NCBI GenBank assembly: GCA_029964075.1
Contig: CM057135.1
Coordinates: forward strand, 13,542,863-13,606,862
Direction of reading: 5' to 3'
Length of the DNA stretch: 64,000 bases
Source: Patiria pectinifera
Lineage: Eukaryota; Echinodermata; Asteroidea; Valvatida; Asterinidae
Position numbers and translations under genes: made by a program
Notes under the pieces: model-generated
What the model was told of the DNA's origin: nothing
Databases searched by the model: none
What the model saw: the letters and a program-made list of their open reading frames with translations, nothing else
Part shown: piece after piece, positions 11,438 through 22,769 of the stretch
Layout: each line of letters begins with the position of its first letter
How positions within the stretch are numbered: position 1 is the first letter of the stretch

Positions 11438-12021
11438 TTGGCTGCGAGAGTGCAGCGAGATGAAACAAAGCAAAACTCTCAACTTGCAAGATTTAAATAT
11501 ATATCCTGCTTCCAACAAGATGAAGAGAGGCACAGTCCAACCTGCTCGGCACTGGCTTATAATAGAAGTGGTGATGTGGCAAGGAGAGAACTGGCCAATA
11601 TGCATGTAAATGCAGTCACTCTGACCATCCAAATTTCGTTTGGTCCAGCGTGGCACTCCCCAGAGAAAACCAGGCCAGCAAGCTTATGGCAAGGTCATAA
11701 TTGGTGTTTGAAGGGATTTTCTGCTGAGGCAGTCAATTGCCCCTCAGAACACAAACCAACAACAGAAAAATAAACCATCGGTATAAATTCAAGTACTGTA
11801 CTAACAATAAAAATGGAGAATGTTTATACAAATAATTATAAAGAAAAGAAAAGGAACTGCAAAGAAAGGAGCAGGAAAAATTACACTAGGCTATTAAATG
11901 GAACACAATGAAAACTGAAATAGTAAGTGTACGTGAAGTCAAATATATGTTCAGTAACCTCAGACCTAATTGAGGTCAGGGTTACAATTGTAATTAGTTA
12001 TCAGTTAAAATTGGTACGTAC
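11438..12021. other. No gene seen
   Basis: Upstream flank of the minus-strand gypsy Gag; could hold its decayed 5' LTR and leader, but no PBS or LTR terminus is recognisable. A/T-rich toward 12 kb. Confidence 0.4.
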
Positions 12022-12153
12022 CCTTGTTTTATGAGTCACCTTCAGGGCATTCTCGTTTGTTGACTTGACGACAAATGAGTTGCATCCTACAAGCCTGTAA
12101 TGCATGCCGTATTCGAACTTCGGAATAAGCTCTTTTGGCAAGAACATCTCCAT
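12022..12153 (-). CDS. Possible first coding exon, 44 codons, unidentified
   Basis: On the minus strand an in-frame stop is followed by ATG and a 44-codon open frame (MEMFLPKELIPKFEYGMHYR and onward, with SFVVKSTNENALKVTHKT). It ends at an excellent splice donor, GTACGT. The composition looks protein-like rather than repeat-derived. I do not recognise the family and see no partner exon. It could be host sequence, a transposon exon, or chance. Confidence 0.3.
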
Positions 12154-12310
12154 GAGTTAGTCAGTTTCCGACACTGTCCGTTATAATCATTAATATGTAG
12201 TCAAATTTCTTTAAAGTACGCCTCCTTCGATAGCACTTTGACATGTACTGTAGACATCTGTAGAGTGGAAAGGTAACGTGTTTGAAAATACTAGCATTTC
12301 TATTGTACAG

Positions 12311-12596
12311 TCAAAAAAATGAAATGTTGAATCCAACACTTAGGCCTACTTAATTAAGTTCAGTCAGTAACGACACTTTGGACGTGTTAAATCCAGCATT
12401 TTCAATGTTCCATCCATCTTTAAGTGTTAATTCAACACTTGTCAAAGTGTTAACAGTGTTGAATGAACATTTGATTTTGAAATGTTGAATTAATAGTTAA
12501 GTGTTGGATGTAACACAATGCTTGATTAAAGACTTTAAAGTGTGGTCACTGACCGAACTCATGTAAGTGTAATTGGATTCAACACTTCACTTTTCA
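12311..12596. repeat. MITE-like element with GTGTTGAATCC-type inverted ends
   Basis: The left end reads aaaaatgaaatgttgaatcc and the right end is its near reverse complement (ggattcaacacttcactttt), about 17 of 20 matching. The interior holds several more copies of the AGTGTTGAATTCAACACT-type palindromic word. About 285 bp, no coding capacity. A target duplication is not evident. Confidence 0.6.
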
Positions 12597-12599
12597 GAA

Positions 12600-15500
12600 T
12601 CAGAGGGTAGCAATATTGCCAGTTCGGTATTTCAATTGCGCATGTGGGTTACAGGTGCGGGTCTAGTTGCTGGCGTGCGAACACGCAGGGAGACAGGTGC
12701 ACTTTTACTAGCATCATGTATCACGTCGGCGATTTTATTGCGAATGACCTTTGAAATGGACTAGCTCATCGAGATACCAAACTGACTTATTGGAAATGAA
12801 ATTTAGGAAAGATCTACAACGTAGCTTAGTATACCCAGGTCGAGTCAAGGCTAATGGCCTTATGGCAAAAGTGAGACGTGGTACGGGAGAATTAAGTGAC
12901 TGGTGTGAGTGAGTGACTTAAATCTGAATTAGGCATATAGTTTATTCAATTTAATTCCAGCCGTGTGGTTGTGAATGCGAAAGCGTGCCGGTTGTCAAGC
13001 AAAGCTAATCCCATTATGTACTTTAAGACGCTGTAACAGAGCAGTGAAATTTGTGAACCCCAAAAAACATAGCCTGTTGAATGTTGTGTTTCTCAGAAAA
13101 TATGCTCAGGCCAAAAAAAAAAGAGTTACTTCTGCTTCCGATTAGGGTTTACATGGCATTTGAAAATAGGAAAGGTAGGTAGGGATTTTTTTCCCCAAAT
13201 TGTTTTTGTGAACGATCATATGGAGGTGTTTGCGTGTAATCAAGGGAAACAGTAACAATTTATGGTGTTGGGTGTTTTTTTCTCATTTTTGCAATACAAA
13301 ATAGGGTTGGGGCTGTCAGAATAGAGTTAGAAGGGAAAACTGAAGCAGAACTATTTTTGTGTGTGGCCTCAGTATGAATTATGATTGAAAATGTTCAATT
13401 ATAAATGAAGAAGAAATTCTAAACTTCATGTCAGTGAAAAAAATCGCCGCCATCGATGCCGAAACGTCAATGTACTGGTTACTGCACTGGTAAAGCTGAC
13501 CCTCATGACCTTCGTTCAACTTCAAGTTCAACTTCAATTCAAGTCTGGAAGAAATTGTTCGAAAATTTACCCAAATCTAGGCCTATTTATATCCATTTCT
13601 AGATTTTTTTCCCAAGTTGTTATTTCACGTGTAGTTGGACACCTATAATATTATCTGTTATCATCTATGTATATTCATAATGTGATCTTAATCTGTTGTT
13701 GCAAATGCTAGTGTTACTGTTTCTTAGTTAGCCTAGACGCGCGCACCCCAGTTGGAGAATGGGAGGTCGCAACATGAACTGTTGATGATGCATTGTGAAT
13801 CAACCTCGTTCCCATGGGTACGAGATCTTGCTGCTGTTGTTTCCCATCATGCCTTACGCGATGTCAACCCCTGGAATTGTGTAATTTAAATGTGTCAAAA
13901 TATAGCACATTATAATTAGGCAGCAGTTTATCCGTTATACGTTCCGACGCCATCTTTAAAATGTTTAAAGTTGTAATTTTAAAGAATCAATCATTCTAAA
14001 CATAAGGTTTGGACGTTGCTTTATTTAGCAAAGATTTGTATTAAATGTACGTACCCCTTACAACCGAAGATACCGGGGGTTTTTTTAGCGAAAAACGAGG
14101 CTGCCATAATCCATATCGTACAGGCCTCGCGAGTTTTGAATAACAAATATTTTTCGTACGTGACGTAACATGCAAAGCCCTCGAACGCATTTTCGGCGCG
14201 CCCGGTGTGCAATCTTCGAAATGCGCGCGCATTACGCTCTCAATAGCCAGTCAGCATCGTTTACGTGTTCATCACGGCCAGGGGTTAGTAAAGGAACGCG
14301 CACGCGCCCACGGAGTCGAGGCTGATGGTGAATGTACCATCAAAATGCTTACAGAAATAGCCGTCAAGTAAGTCACATGAAGTTTTAGTAAGTTAGTAAC
14401 TTGTTGCCAAAGTTTGTGAAAATATAGACCAGTCTGATAATGGATTGAAATAATATAAAAGTAGTGTACAATTGAGGTGACATAAGGTGCGGTAAGGATA
14501 TGGCATTATGACGTTTGTTAAGTTACCTTTGATTTGTTGAGTGGGCGTGACGTGAAAGCCAGACCTCGACGTCGTCGATTGACCGCTTCGTGCTCCGATG
14601 TGAGATCTATAATATTAAGAGACGCGACGCGACGCGGCCGACCGCCTAGCTGGCGGTGACATATGAAAATCGTACTCGTATGAAAATCGGACTCTTTTTC
14701 CCTTTTTTTTGTTAAACCCTCTCACGTGACCGGTCCCTCTCCTAATTATCTATGAATGAGCATGCGCAATACCACCAATGAGTCTATATTTCCTAAAACC
14801 TAAATTCATGCTACACTGGCGCCCGACGCCACGGCTGTTCCAGCGCAAATAAAGGCGCCCCCTGTCGTTCTAATCGCGCCAGTCGAAAATCGCTGTATAA
14901 TGACGTCATCGACACTCTTTGTGGGTCGGGCCAAGCGAGTTTTGTGTCATGAATATTTATATCTGGGAATCTTTGGAAATGTGATTGGTAGATGAATCGG
15001 TCAAAGTTCAAAATGTTTCTTTTTTAAAAGTTTGTTATTTTCCTCTCATTTCCATATATGAATATCAGCTCATGAATATTGAATTCTAAAAACACGCTGG
15101 GCAAACCTGGTGTTCGTTCGAGCTGATTTCCGCGGTGTGCGGGTATGTGACAAATTGGTCACATTAAAAGGTGTTCTTCTCCAAACAAGAGGTTTTCTCC
15201 GATGTTAGGCCCACATCAACTTTGTTTTGGAGATACTGTGGCATATGTGTTCGGTTTGAAGGTAAGGACAGCGGTAGATTTGTTCATATTTAGATGCAAA
15301 AAGTGACATTTTCGTGTGTCTGCAGAATGCCAAACGGTCGAGTTTGTAACGCGTACATTGTACACGCGTGCACAGCACGCATAGCCCTAGCGCATGACGG
15401 TTTAGAGACAACTCGACCGTTTGCGTGTACATGTACGTGTACGGGCACGCGTGCGGACCTAACCCGTGGTTCGTACATGTGTGGCCGTGGACGAAGATCT

Positions 15501-15810
15501 TCTGTTGGCGTAATGTACATGTACATGACATGTCGTGTATTGTGCTACAAGTTAGTTATACATGGGAAAGATTTACATACATTTACATCAACTAGGCGTA
15601 AAAGTGGATGGTAAAACAAATTGCATGATTCAATTAAAAAACAATATGAATAGGCTATGACTGTGATGTAGTTCTTAAACTGAACACCGCCCTCTGTTGG
15701 TTACATTAAAGTTGACCTCTCGGGGTTCACCAGCTTGTTCTGAAATGATCGTGTCTTGTGTGAAGTTACTCTAGTTTAACTATACATTTTGTGGCTGCTC
15801 GTCAGCGAAT
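12600..15810. other. Gene-free stretch with a CpG-rich patch
   Basis: No coding region is supported. The part 14150-14650 is rich in CpG and GCGCGC words and includes ATG CTT ACA GAA ATA GCC GTC AA followed by GTAAGT (about 14346-14370). That is at best a hint of a host promoter and first exon. The part 15340-15540 is full of acatgtac and cacgcgtg palindromic words. Otherwise nothing is seen. Confidence 0.4.
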
Positions 15811-15818
15811 AACTTTAC

Positions 15819-16463
15819 ATGGTGGCGGGCCCAGCGACACAGCGTGTATATGCGACACTGACGTTCGCGTACGATGAGAAGGACAAACTGCAAGTACTTA
15901 AAGCCAAGTTCAAACAATACTGTGAACCCAAGAGAAACCTGTCAGTACTGCGATACATGTTCAACTCGAGAAACCAGAAAGTGGATGAGCCGTTCGACAC
16001 ATACTTGACAAACGTGAAATGCCTGGTGAGGGAATGTGAATTTGGTGACATTGAGAATTCCCTCCTTCGAGATAGAGTTGTGTGTGGTGTAAAGGACACC
16101 AAAACACGAGTAAAACTGCTTCAGGAAGAAAATTTTACCCTCAAAAAGTGCATCAATATCTGCCAGGTCAATGAAATGAGCGTCACACATTTGGAAGCCC
16201 TACACGCTGAACTGGATTTGACCCAGCAAAAACAGGAGGTTAACCGGGTGACGTCCACTAAAACCAGACCTCCGACCAGAGCTGCAAGTCGCAAGGAAAT
16301 GTCAAATAACAACGCAGAAAATGGAGCAAAGTCACGGTGTGACTTCTGTACTTACGTACACTTCGAAAACCGCTGTCCTGCAAAGTATGAGCAGTGCAAC
16401 TCGTGCCATAAAGTTGGACATTTCAGCAAATCTAGAATATGCAAAGCCCAACACAAGACGTGA
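15819..16463 (+). pseudogene. Gag, C-terminal part, of Mag-type element
   Basis: The translation carries the Mag-type capsid pattern: LKAKFKQYCEPKRN, RYMFNSRNQ, RDRVVCGVKD, LLQEENFTLKKCINICQ. A basic linker and a nucleocapsid end with CDFCTYVHFENRCPA and CNSCHKVGHFSKSRIC follow. Gag builds the particle and binds element RNA. The copy starts inside the capsid domain. Confidence 0.85.
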
Positions 16464-16469
16464 CCAAAG

Positions 16470-18590
16470 ATGGTCAGGGAAGTCAACGAAAGCAGTGATG
16501 ACGATGAGGACAACATGCAGTATGATGTCGCCGTTGTCAACCTACAGGAACCAAGAAAACAACTCGAGGACCTGATGATAGACTACATCGCTGGACAAGA
16601 ATCAGGCAACTGGACTGAAACCTGTCAAATTGGGAGAAACAAGGTGGACTTCAAGCTTGATTCAGGATCTCAAGCGGACATTCTACCAGAAGACTGTTTC
16701 AAAAACACTGGACTGGCATTGCTTCCCAGTAATGCATCCCTCAAATCCTATTAAGGGCACGAGATTAAGGCATTAGGAAATACCATAGCCAATTTGAAGG
16801 TTGGTACAGGTACCGGTTGCACCACACAACAAGTTGTTTTTCAAGTGGTAAGCGGAAATGTAAAACCTATCTTAGGTCTGAAAACATGTCAAAGGCTAGG
16901 ATTGATTAAGAGAGTAAGAGTAGATGAAGTGGTTAGTTGTAGTGCGCAAAATGTGCCAGTGCATAGCAAAATCACGTTCACAGAACACAATGATTTGTAT
17001 GAAAGGCTAGGGAAACTGCAAAACCACGAATATGAGATTGAATTGAATGTAGATGCCGCACCAGTTCAAAACCCTCCACGCACTATTCCTTACACATTGC
17101 GCGACAAAATGAGGGCTGAATTAGAGCGTATGGAAAAACTTGGGGTCATTGCGCGTGTGGAAGAGCCCACAGACTGGGTCAGTTCCATGTCAATAGTTGA
17201 TAAACCGGATGGCAGTGTGCGCATTTGTCTTGACCCGCGAGAGCTCAATAATGCCATAAAGAGAGCCCATTACCCTATGCCCACCCTCCGAGATGTTGCA
17301 GCGCATGCCACAGGCTAGGGTGTTTTCAAAGTTTGACGCTACAAGTGGTTATTGGCAACTTCCTCTCACACAAAGAAGCTCGTACTTGACAACATTTAAC
17401 ACACCCTTTGGAAGATTTCGATATATGGTTCTACCATTCGGCATCTCGTCGGCAAGTGAAATTTGGCAGCGCGCCATGGTCACTGAATTTGGGGCACTTG
17501 AAGGGGTTGAAATTGTTGTCGATGATATCCTAGTTTGGGGTGAAAACACAACTGAGCATGATGAGCGAGTAGCTAATTTCCTGGAAAAAAAGTCAGAGAA
17601 TCAGGACTTAAACTCAATAGGGAAAAGTCTGTCATTGGCACAGACAAACTTGAATATGTGGGTCATGTGATTTCTGCAGAAGGACTCTCACCAAGTCCAG
17701 CGCGTATCCAGTCTGTATTGGAAATGCCACTCCCAACTAACAGGCATGAGCTTGAAACCTTTCTCGGCATGATCACATACGTAAGTAAGTTCATTCCCAA
17801 TCTTTCTGAAATCACTGCGCCGTTGCGACAGCTTACCGAAAAGCAAATAGCTTGGCACTGGGATGAAAAACACACAAAAGCCGTGGAAACACTCAAGCAT
17901 ATTATAACATCAGCACCAGTACTGATGTTATATAATGTGAATAAGCCAGTCACTTGCTTGGCCACTGATGCATCCAACCATGGGTTTGGATCAGTATTGA
18001 TGCAAGATAATAACAGACCAGTGGCATATGCATCGCGTAGTACTAGTTCTGTTAAAAAAAATTACGCGACTATTGAAAAGGAGATGTGCGCCATTCTCTT
18101 TGCGTGCCACAAATTCCATGACTATATCTTTGGAAAACAGACAACAGTGATCACAGATCATAAGCCATTGGTAGGAGTGCTCCAAAAGCCATTGCATAAG
18201 TTGAGCCCACGATTGCAGCGTATGCGCGCATGCACCTACTGAGATATGACCTTAGTGTACAATGGCAACCAGGTAATACAATGTTTGTGCCAGATGCGTT
18301 AAGCCGCATAATAAATAGCAGAGGCGACAACATCTCAGAGTTTGATGACTCGCGGAAAATCAACATGATTTTAAGACAACTCCCAATTACTGAGTTACGA
18401 TTGCAGCAATTCCGTGAAGAAACAGCCGCGGACCCCACACTTGCGAAGGTCAAAGGTCACATTATGAATGGCTGGCCTGTTGATAAACACCACTTGACAA
18501 GTGATGTTGGCCCATACTATGCAGTCCACAATGAATGAGTGTTCTGTGATGGCATTATTTTTCTTGGCAACCGGGTTGTAGTTCCGTGAA
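16470..18590 (+). pseudogene. Protease, reverse transcriptase, RNase H and start of integrase (Mag-type)
   Basis: Protease has KLDSGSQADILP (near 16650) and a PILGLKTC end. RT has the PVQNPPRTIPYTLR entry, WVSSMSIVDKPDGSVRICLD, FDATSGYWQLPL, FRYMVLPFGISSASEIWQR and the catalytic VVDDILVWG near 17510. Connection (FLGMITYVSKFIPN) and RNase H (ATDASNHGFGSVLMQ, YATIEKEMCAILFACHKF, ITDHKPLVG, FVPDALSR) follow. The integrase N-terminal region appears only as EETAADPTLAKVK and GPYYAVHNE. Several breaks. Confidence 0.85.
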
Positions 18591-18605
18591 GCATGTAGTC
18601 TTGGG

Positions 18606-18711
18606 TCCAAGACCTTCCTGTTGTTTATTCCTCGATCACATCACTCTCACAAACGATCGCTGATAGAGGGCGCTATCTCGAGACGAACCGCTATCACAGG
18701 AAGGTCTTGGA
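18606..18711. repeat. 16-bp perfect inverted repeat, 74-bp spacer
   Basis: TCCAAGACCTTCCTGT at 18606-18621 is matched exactly by ACAGGAAGGTCTTGGA at 18696-18711. It sits at the point where the Mag-type integrase stops, so it may mark a small foldback element or the junction of a deletion. Confidence 0.7.
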
Positions 18712-19004
18712 TATCTCGTTCGGCGGTGCTTATGAATTTCATAGTTTTTCCCCCGACTTTCCGGGGGAGCCAATGAACAATCAAGTTGGAAAGTGGTATG
18801 AATTATTCATGATCGTCGATGTACTAGTATATTTATATGCACAAACGTAAGCAGCAAGTAACACTATGTAGTCGATTATATAATAGTGCTAGCTGCACGC
18901 GCACGCAAGCGAAGACAAGTATTGTTTTCGTGATATTTTAAGGTCAAAATTATACAGCACATGTGTTAAACATACCGAGTGCACTGGGTGGTGGTTGTAA
19001 CATC
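18712..19004. other. No gene seen; possible upstream region of the 19.0-kb exon
   Basis: About 290 bp of mixed sequence with A/T-rich words (tatatttatatg, gattatataatag) that could serve as a TATA element for the exon starting at 19005. No other feature. Confidence 0.3.
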
Positions 19005-19213
19005 ATGGCTTCGCCGGCGCGCTGGTGTCTCATTTGTGGCAAGATATTGGTAACTTGCAAACATTATGTTGGGCAAAATATTTCGTCTGCAACCACAATG
19101 TCAAGGAGTGTTTTGATCAAAGAAATTGTAAACATCACGAATATGGACACCGAGGAACTGAAATATAAATGTGTATGCGATCACTGTCAAAGACAAATAA
19201 TGAAAAAAAAAAG
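19005..19213 (+). CDS. Candidate first exon of a Cys-paired (zinc-binding) protein
   Basis: ATG in good context (ATCATGGCT) starts MASPARWCLICGKILVTC, with one CxxC pair (CLIC), a helical middle (SRSVLIKEIVNITNM) and a second pair (CDHC) before a basic KKKR end. The frame runs into a splice donor, AAG|GTATGA, at 19214. The paired CxxC layout over about 60 residues is that of N-terminal zinc-binding exons in several invertebrate families (ZAD-like). I cannot name it, and no second exon is visible. It could be host or transposon. Confidence 0.4.
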
Positions 19214-19585
19214 GTATGATTTTTGGACTGATACTTTAGTCCCTCCATGAAAACGCCGAAAATCTTTTGCAATTTGATTCAAAAATTTCAAAACTATTTT
19301 TTAAAGACTTTACATGCTTACTGCTTACTTACTTTGATTCGATTGTTAAAGAACGAGTTTTTGACTATGTATAAGCCTGGGGGAGATGATAACCTGGATT
19401 GTTTGTCTTGCGTCTGTTCTTTGACGACTCTTCGGAATTGCCCCCATGATCTACCCCTTTCGTGAAGTTGGCATCAAGTGTATTTCCTTTTTATTTTTCA
19501 TGCCTTTGTTGTTATAACTTCTCGACATTATTGACAAGTGGTGAACATTCATATTCGTATTTTGATTAGTCATCTTAGTTAAAAA
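19214..19585. other. No gene seen
   Basis: A/T-rich sequence after the candidate exon; would be intron if that exon is real. Confidence 0.4.
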
Positions 19586-19870
19586 CAATCTCAAAATTAT
19601 CTCAGTGATAAATTTGGAGAAGAAAATTAGCTGATGAAAATGAGCAGCGACGACGTGGAATCGTACCAGGGATCTGTGTATCCATAGCTCATCCACTAGG
19701 CTACTGTGTGGTAGCTCAACGACAACTGTTCTTTAAAATGCGTTAATGTATTGTAACTAGTTGAGTTACTAACAACAATGCTGTTGATGTCATTGTCCGT
19801 TCTCATGGATAAACATGAATTATTCATGACATTGCCCCTAACCCTCCTAGGAATACAAATTACGCGTCCC
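19586..19870 (-). repeat. tRNA-like composite repeat, copy A (inverted relative to copy B)
   Basis: The reverse complement of this block aligns over almost its whole length with 30462-30770. It contains the same pol III-type boxes and ends in the same ACGCGTAATTTTT-type terminus. In this copy the B-box region reads cgtggaatcgtaccaggga in plus sense, slightly decayed. The far terminal repeat seen in copy B is not present here. Confidence 0.75.
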
Positions 19871-19951
19871 GGGCTAGCACTATGACAATGAAATATTACA
19901 ACTGTTCTTTAAAAACCATGTTAATGTATGTACCTCTGTCATTTCTGTTTT

Positions 19952-19991
19952 AGCCTCTGAAGAAGAACTTGCTAAGTTCGCAACGTCAGGC
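19952..19991 (+). ncRNA. Hammerhead-ribozyme-like motif (Penelope type), probably decayed
   Basis: In order: a short stem I arm (GCCT), the core CTGAAGA, a perfect 6-bp stem II (GAACTT with GCT loop and AAGTTC), then GCAAC where the core needs GAAAC, then GTC, then the other stem I arm (AGGC). The minimal stem III with ACGT is the form described for hammerheads of Penelope-like retroelements. One core A is C here, so activity is doubtful. No Penelope reverse transcriptase is nearby. Confidence 0.4.
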
Positions 19992-20989
19992 CACATTAAT
20001 TTTTAGAATGAAATATTACTTTAAAAATATGCCGGGGAAAAAAGGATAAAAAACTTTTAAAATGATTTTTTTTTCCATCGTCGTAAAAATCACAGGTGCA
20101 GATTTTTAAAAGTTATTAAACTTAAATAAGGTTATTTTGTACTGTGTTTTCCAATGGCTAATTCACAACAAATGATGTAGGAATCTATACGGTATTTCAT
20201 ATTTGTACTATTATGTAACTTTGAATATACATGTAATCCCATTGCATTTTGGTCAAAAATAAAATGAAGCAAACTTCGAGTCGAACTCCGATTTGAAAAA
20301 AATGACTTGAAGCTCGCTGATCCCCTGGATCATCCAATACATGTACATACACGTATACGCATTTGTATGCAGCATGTATGCATAGTGCCTGGCCGTGGCA
20401 GATTACATATCGGCCGACCGCAATATCGATAGGTTCAAAAAAAGATGGTCCGCGCGGGAATTGACCTAGATTGACCCGCAAAATGTTCGGGTTGTCTGTG
20501 ACGTAAGCAAGTCACCGACATATTTTTTTCTAAAAATGACTGCAAGTGCGCAGGCGTGCACATTCCCGAACGATGCATAGGGCAAGCTAGTTCGTGCACC
20601 CAAGAAAAACACGCTGATGAAGAAGCCATGTTGATCTGAAACGTTTATGATAATGATCTGACGATCGACGCGACGCGTGCGACCCTTAACCCTAAATGAC
20701 GTCACTCAGTCACGTGCTATGAATAATTCGGCGAATACCACATTAACCAACCTCGTCCCCAGGGTGTCGAGCAGTACGCGCCCACCACTACCTGCTCTCT
20801 CACCCTGGTATTGGATCATTTGCATGTGCAAGTTTTTTTGAACACGTATGCAAATGAGAAACAGTCTGGTGCCTGGATATGCGTTACACATTAGCGTTTG
20901 TTTTTGTATGCGGTGTCTGGGGTAAAAACAGAGTCAATTTGTAGCAGCGCGAGCACTATCGGCGGCCAAAAGGGCCAAAACTAAAAAAA
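19992..20989. other. No gene seen; one more weak hammerhead-like core
   Basis: Short reading frames here lack coding character. At about 20612-20645, CTGATGA and, 16 bases later, GAAACGTT echo the hammerhead core, but stem II is only three base pairs and stem I does not pair. The stretch is otherwise unique sequence with acatgtacatac words. Confidence 0.35.
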
Positions 20990-21330
20990 GAAAAAAAAAA
21001 ACGAAAAAAAAAACACTGTGAACAGAAACTAACAAAAACAAAATAAAAATAAAAAATTAAACCAAACAAAGAAATATAAACAAAGAACAAAAAGAAATAT
21101 CAAAATTTAAATAAAATAAAATCAAAACAAATAAAAGGTTAAAATAAAAGAAACAAAGAACAGAAAGAAACAAAGAAAAAAATAAACATAGAACAGAAAG
21201 GAACAAAGGCAAAAAAATAACCAGAAAACAGAAATAATTAAGTAACAAAATAAAAATAAAAATAAAACAATCAAATGAAAACTAACAACGGAGCAGAAAC
21301 AATTAACAAAAGACAGAGAATCTTAAAAAG
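20985..21330. repeat. A-rich simple-sequence tract (aacaaagaacagaaagaaa type)
   Basis: About 340 bp almost without C or T clusters, built from aaacaaagaacagaaag and aaaataaaa variants. It marks the left edge of the palindrome-rich repeat field. The minus-strand open frame through it is low-complexity and not coding. Confidence 0.8.
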
Positions 21331-21395
21331 TTCAACAACTTTAAACAAACTCAAAAGTAACAAGATATAGTGACTTAAACTATGCAGTTTTAGGA

Positions 21396-22070
21396 TGACG
21401 TCAAGTGACACATTATGACGTCATGATGACGTCATGATTCGACCTGAATCTTCAGATGGTGGTCTAAGTGTGTGCCAGGTTTCAAGTCGATCAGACCATA
21501 TTTTATATAATTTTTGCAAAATTTGAAGAAGATATTAAAATTTGAAAAATTCATAAAAAATCAGACGATAACGTCATCATGATGTAACTTCAGATTTTGA
21601 ATGCTGTTATCAATACCTACGTACCCACAAAGTTTCATAACGATCGGACATACCCTTATATGTGAATCAAAAAAATCACGTTTTTGATGACGTCATGATG
21701 ACGTCACACATTTAAGGAAATTTTGTGCATCTTTCTATGACCTAACAAACCTGTTACAAAAAGAATTTCGAATTTACCACATTCCGTGTATTAGATATGA
21801 GTAAAAGGTCCAAAAATTGAATAATTCATATAAAATCACACGATGACGTCATCATGACGTCACTGCAAGTTTCGTCTATAACACGTCCCGGAATACTTGT
21901 ATACTAAGTTTAAACCAAATCGGACTTCCGGTTCTGTAGATATAGGGCTTTAAAGTGTGCTCTTTTAGGATGACGTCACGTGATGACGTCATGATGACGT
22001 CATGATTTGGCATACATCTTCAGATGGTGGTCTAAGTGTGTGCCAGGTTTGAAGTCGATCGGATTTGAAA
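21396..22070. repeat. Two diverged copies of a CRE-doublet plus gatggtggtctaagtg block
   Basis: The segment with TGACGTCA doublet, cttcagatggtggtctaag and gtgtgccaggttt occurs at 21416-21500 and again at 21980-22065. Each is preceded by a further TGACGTCA. The intervening part has two more doublets (about 21688 and 21843). This is the left, differently organised end of the field. Confidence 0.75.
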
Positions 22071-22190
22071 AAAGTCCAAAAGTGCCTTGTAGAACGAAAA
22101 CACGTGTTATCCTATGGGGAAAAAAGTGGAAGAAAAAAAAAAAGAGAGAAAAAAAAAACTAGAGGTTGTGGTTGTGAACAACCACAGAGC
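22058..22190 (-). repeat. Hairpin 1 with CTAG and A-tract (Helitron-like terminus on minus strand)
   Basis: Plus strand: A/G-rich tract, CTAG (22158-22161), five bases, then stem GTGGTT (22167-22172) with AACCAC (22179-22184). Read on the minus strand this is hairpin, short gap, CTAG, T-run, the layout of a Helitron 3' end (hairpin, CTRR, T target). Confidence 0.45.
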
Positions 22191-22264
22191 TGTTCCCAGT
22201 TTTGATTCTCTATTGGACCGTTAACAAAATGATTTAATGATTAACAAAAAATTATAAGTGTCAC

Positions 22265-22310
22265 TATTCAATTGCCTATAAATAAACACCGGATGACGTC
22301 ATCATGACGT
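22265..22310. promoter_or_regulatory. Representative CRE doublet, starts 11 bp apart
   Basis: TGACGTCA-TCA-TGACGTCA is the type form. Similar doublets with the same 11-bp step lie near 21416, 21688, 21843, 21985, 23640, 24871, 25434, 25746, 26567, 27518 and 27709. TGACGTCA is the full palindromic binding site of CREB/ATF bZIP proteins. An 11-bp step puts both sites on one face of the helix. Regulatory use is inference; the repeats could keep the words for other reasons. Confidence 0.55.
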
Positions 22311-22661
22311 CATCATTACACAATGTTGTTTGAATTAGGGTCTTTGCTTGGACAAAGATTGGTGTAAATGAATTACTGGCAAAGAGTTGAAAATGCCCTC
22401 TGAATATCGACATTTTTTTAGAAATTTCTGTGTACAAAGTCTATGGGAAAAATTAAATATTAAAAAATCTATAATAAATCACTTGATGACGTCAGCATGA
22501 CGAAAAGTTTCGGCATACATCCTCAGATGATGGTTAATAACTATGCTGAGTTTAAAGTTGATCGGATTTAAAATAATTGCCAAAGTGGCTTGTAGAATAA
22601 AAACGTGTACAAAACCTATGGGGAAAAGTGGAGAAGAAAAAAAACCCAAAAAACAAACAAA

Positions 22662-22769
22662 CTAGAAATTGTGGTTGTGAACAACCACAGAGCTGTTCCC
22701 AATATTGATTATCTGTTGGACCCATAGACATATAAGTAGAGATCTATGTCTGTTTGCAACAGAAGATAG
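22662..22769 (-). repeat. Hairpins 2 and 3 in tandem
   Basis: Hairpin 2 repeats the GTGGTT/AACCAC stem (22671-22688), with CTAG at 22662-22665. Hairpin 3 (22744-22769) has the different stem CTATGT-CTGTT with loop TGC. The 28 bases after each stem resemble the left arm of another hairpin type (gagctgttccc, gggctttctgc), so the ends look like chained hairpins. Confidence 0.5.

Larger units (their letters stand above)
15819..18590 (+). mobile_element. Mag-lineage Ty3/gypsy LTR retrotransposon, truncated at both ends
   Basis: Parts in order: Gag (second half, with two CCHC-type knuckles), protease, reverse transcriptase, RNase H, and only the beginning of an integrase. LTRs are not recognisable, and both the Gag N-terminus and most of the integrase are absent. 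Roughly five breaks in the remaining frame. The Gag sequence and FDATSGYWQLPL RT type point to the Mag/SURL lineage, which is common in sea urchins and other invertebrates. Confidence 0.85.

Noticed and set aside
13440-13485. Another hammerhead-like GAAACGTC
   Set aside because: No CTGANGA core upstream and no stem II.
15205-15614. Frames rich in Tyr/Met/Cys/Thr on both strands
   Set aside because: Translation of acatgtacatgt and acgcgtgc word repeats.
15819-15832. Primer-binding site (TGGTGGCGGGCCC after TTTACA)
   Set aside because: It is followed at once by the middle of Gag rather than a leader, so the resemblance is probably chance at a truncation point.
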